A DNA stretch of 8,804 nucleotides from Bacillota bacterium (GTDB lineage: Bacteria; Bacillota_A; Clostridia; Clostridiales; Clostridiaceae): NCBI GenBank assembly GCA_021780795.1, contig JAJXYA010000355.1, forward strand, positions 1-8,804, read 5' to 3'. Under the pieces are notes generated by a model. The model did no database searches. It had not been told where the DNA came from and saw nothing but the letters and a program-made list of their open reading frames with translations. Both the position numbers and the translations under genes were made by a program. The first letter of the stretch is position 1. Each line of letters starts with the position of its first letter. Below are positions 7,248 through 8,804 of the stretch, one piece after another.

Positions 7248-8486
7248 ATGAAAAAGAAAAAAAGCATGATACTGTTTTTGTCCAGTGTTTTAGTTATTGG
7301 AATATTGGCATACACTGGTTTCCATGGGGTGCAAATAGGAGATTATAGGTTTAAGCCATTTACAGAAACAATAAATAGAGGTTTAGACTTACAGGGCGGA
7401 ATTTCTGTCTTAGAAGAAGTTCAAGGCGGATCGGTTGATTCAAAAACCTTAGAAAGAACAATTGAGCTTATTTCTATGAGAGTCAACAAAATGGGAGTTA
7501 GTGAAACACTAGTTGCAAAAGAAGGTAATAATAGAATTAGAATTGAGATACCAGGTAAATTCGATTCTAAAGAAATTCTTGATACTGTTGCAAAATCAGG
7601 AGAACTAAAATTTGTTGGTCCTGATAAAGTGACAATTCTTACTGGTAAAGATGTAAAAGATGCTACGGCATACATAAATCAAGAAAATCAACCCACTATT
7701 GGGCTTGAACTTAATGAATCAGGAAAGAAAAAATTTGCAGACGCTACACAGAAATTCTTAGGGCAGGCTATTACTATTTATATGGATGCTGAGGAGTTAA
7801 CTAATCCTACAGTTCAAGCGGTTATTGCAGATGGTAAAGCAGTTATTACAGGAAGTAAGTCAATAGAAGAAGCTTCAAGACAAGCTCAAATTATTAAATC
7901 AGGAGCGCTACCTGTAACTTTAAAAGCTGTCTCCGTTAAAACGGTTGGAGCTACTTTAGGTAAAGATGCATTAGCATTAAGTATTAAGGCTGGAGTTATT
8001 GCAATATTATTTGTATTTTTATTTATGCTTTTATATTATAGAGCACCAGGTATGATTGCAAGTATATCTTTAGTTTTATATGTGGTTTTGGTTCTTGGCG
8101 CATTCTCAGGCATTAACGCTACTTTAACACTTTCAGGTATAGCAGGATTCCTACTTACAATTGGTATGGCAGTAGATGCGAATGTGTTAATATTCGAAAG
8201 AACAAGAGAAGAACTTAAAACTGGGAAATCAATTAAATCTTCTGTAGATGCTGGGTTCCATAGAGCATTGCCATCAATACTAGATTCAAACATTACAACT
8301 ATAATTGCTGGTTTGGTTCTTTACATGATGGGAACAGGCTCTGTTAAAGGTTTTGCACTTACGTTAATAATTGGTGTAACTATAAGTATATTTACAGCAC
8401 TTACATGCACTAAATTCTTATTAAAATTAGCAGTTGAAATGGGACTAATAAATAAAACATCTCATTTCGGCGTGAAGAGGGGGTAA
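7248..8486 (+). CDS. secD: Protein translocase subunit SecD
   Basis: SecD works with SecF in the membrane, using the ion gradient to pull exported proteins through and off the SecYEG channel. The 412 residues show a first membrane helix (about 7-23) and then the conserved NRGLDLQGG (43-51). An extracytoplasmic P1-type domain runs to about 230, shorter than in E. coli, as is usual in Firmicutes. Five C-terminal helices lie at about 245-263, 268-288, 295-315, 345-365 and 370-392. The fourth helix overall carries GMAVDANVLIFER with D310, the proton-path aspartate of the family. I chose ATG 7248 because AAGGGGGA (7235-7242) lies just upstream and it gives MKKKKSMILFL, a normal membrane start. Opening the frame earlier at TTG 7185 would begin inside the -35 box. 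secF follows after four bases; SecD and SecF are separate proteins here, not fused. Confidence 0.96.
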   Translation: MKKKKSMILFLSSVLVIGILAYTGFHGVQIGDYRFKPFTETINRGLDLQGGISVLEEVQGGSVDSKTLERTIELISMRVNKMGVSETLVAKEGNNRIRIEIPGKFDSKEILDTVAKSGELKFVGPDKVTILTGKDVKDATAYINQENQPTIGLELNESGKKKFADATQKFLGQAITIYMDAEELTNPTVQAVIADGKAVITGSKSIEEASRQAQIIKSGALPVTLKAVSVKTVGATLGKDALALSIKAGVIAILFVFLFMLLYYRAPGMIASISLVLYVVLVLGAFSGINATLTLSGIAGFLLTIGMAVDANVLIFERTREELKTGKSIKSSVDAGFHRALPSILDSNITTIIAGLVLYMMGTGSVKGFALTLIIGVTISIFTALTCTKFLLKLAVEMGLINKTSHFGVKRG

Positions 8487-8490
8487 ACGT

Positions 8491-8804
8491 ATGTTAAAGA
8501 TAGTTGAAAAAACTAAACTATGGTTTGCTATTTCTCTATTCATAATTTTAATAGGAATGGGAACTCTGGCAATTAAAGGTCTAAACTTAGGTATAGATTT
8601 TAAAGGTGGTACAGCACTTACTATAAAGATGAATCAAGAATTTGCTAAAGCAGATGTAGATAAAATAATTGATAAACATGCAAAAAATGAATATTTATCC
8701 AAAACAGTAAATGATGGTAAAGAACTTGAAATAACTGTAAAAAGCGATGCGCTTTCTGCTGATGAAATCGCAACTATGATGAAAGAAATTAAAACACAGT
8801 TTAA
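8491..8804 (+). CDS. secF: Protein translocase subunit SecF (5' part, cut by window edge)
   Basis: The first 104 residues of SecF are present and the frame is open at the right edge. Visible are a short basic start (MLKIVEKTKL), the first membrane helix (about 10-29) and the family motif LNLGIDFKGGTAL (31-43), the counterpart of DLQGG in SecD. Then comes the beginning of the P4-type extracytoplasmic domain. The ribosome binding site GAGGGGG (8477-8483) sits inside the last codons of secD, and the ATG lies four bases after the secD stop. Translation is thus probably coupled, keeping the two partners in balance. The remaining five membrane helices would lie outside the window. Confidence 0.95.
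   Translation, partial: MLKIVEKTKLWFAISLFIILIGMGTLAIKGLNLGIDFKGGTALTIKMNQEFAKADVDKIIDKHAKNEYLSKTVNDGKELEITVKSDALSADEIATMMKEIKTQF

Noticed and set aside
8036..8293. Minus-strand open frame opposite the secD membrane region
   Set aside because: It mirrors the conserved SecD helices and has no independent signals. The same holds for 7421-7675, 3837-4085 and 813-1091.

Overview
The window is AT-rich, every supported gene lies on the plus strand, ribosome binding sites are strong (GGAGG type), and TTG is used for some starts. Gene content and order (ruvA-ruvB-queA-tgt-yajC, a small TIGR04086-like membrane protein, a six-cysteine SCIFF peptide, its radical SAM maturase, then secD-secF) point to a member of class Clostridia, most likely Clostridium sensu stricto or a close relative. 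I infer this from gene order and protein sequence without any database search.

Layout. Bases 3-416 hold the end of a gene cut by the left edge, perhaps with a BofC C-terminal-like domain; a clear intrinsic terminator at 449-483 closes it. A leader of about 255 bases without a gene precedes ruvA. ruvA and ruvB (739-2420) encode the Holliday junction branch-migration motor. queA and tgt (2452-4641) encode two steps of queuosine tRNA modification. The four genes are tightly packed, with gaps of 14, 31 and 33 bases, and look like one transcription unit. yajC (4776-5066) encodes the small Sec accessory subunit.

The region 5067-7247 is the most interesting part. A four-helix membrane protein gene (5168-5536) is preceded by a nested hairpin that can pair with its G-rich ribosome binding site. 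A 45-residue gene, scfA (5604-5741), encodes the SCIFF ribosomal peptide, with exactly six cysteines. It is followed by a hairpin with a short T-rich tail and then by scfB (5803-7167), a radical SAM/SPASM thioether-forming maturase. scfA has its own extended -10 promoter candidate.

secD (7248-8486) follows a near-consensus sigma-A promoter (TTGACT, 17 bases, TATAAT), and secF starts at 8491 and runs off the right edge. The peptide system is therefore embedded between Sec translocon accessory genes (yajC before it, secDF after it). This suggests, but does not prove, a link between the modified peptide and protein export or the cell envelope. SCIFF and its maturase are a described family; the physiological role of the peptide is, as far as I know, unresolved. 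The regulatory structures around it are what I would call least explored here.
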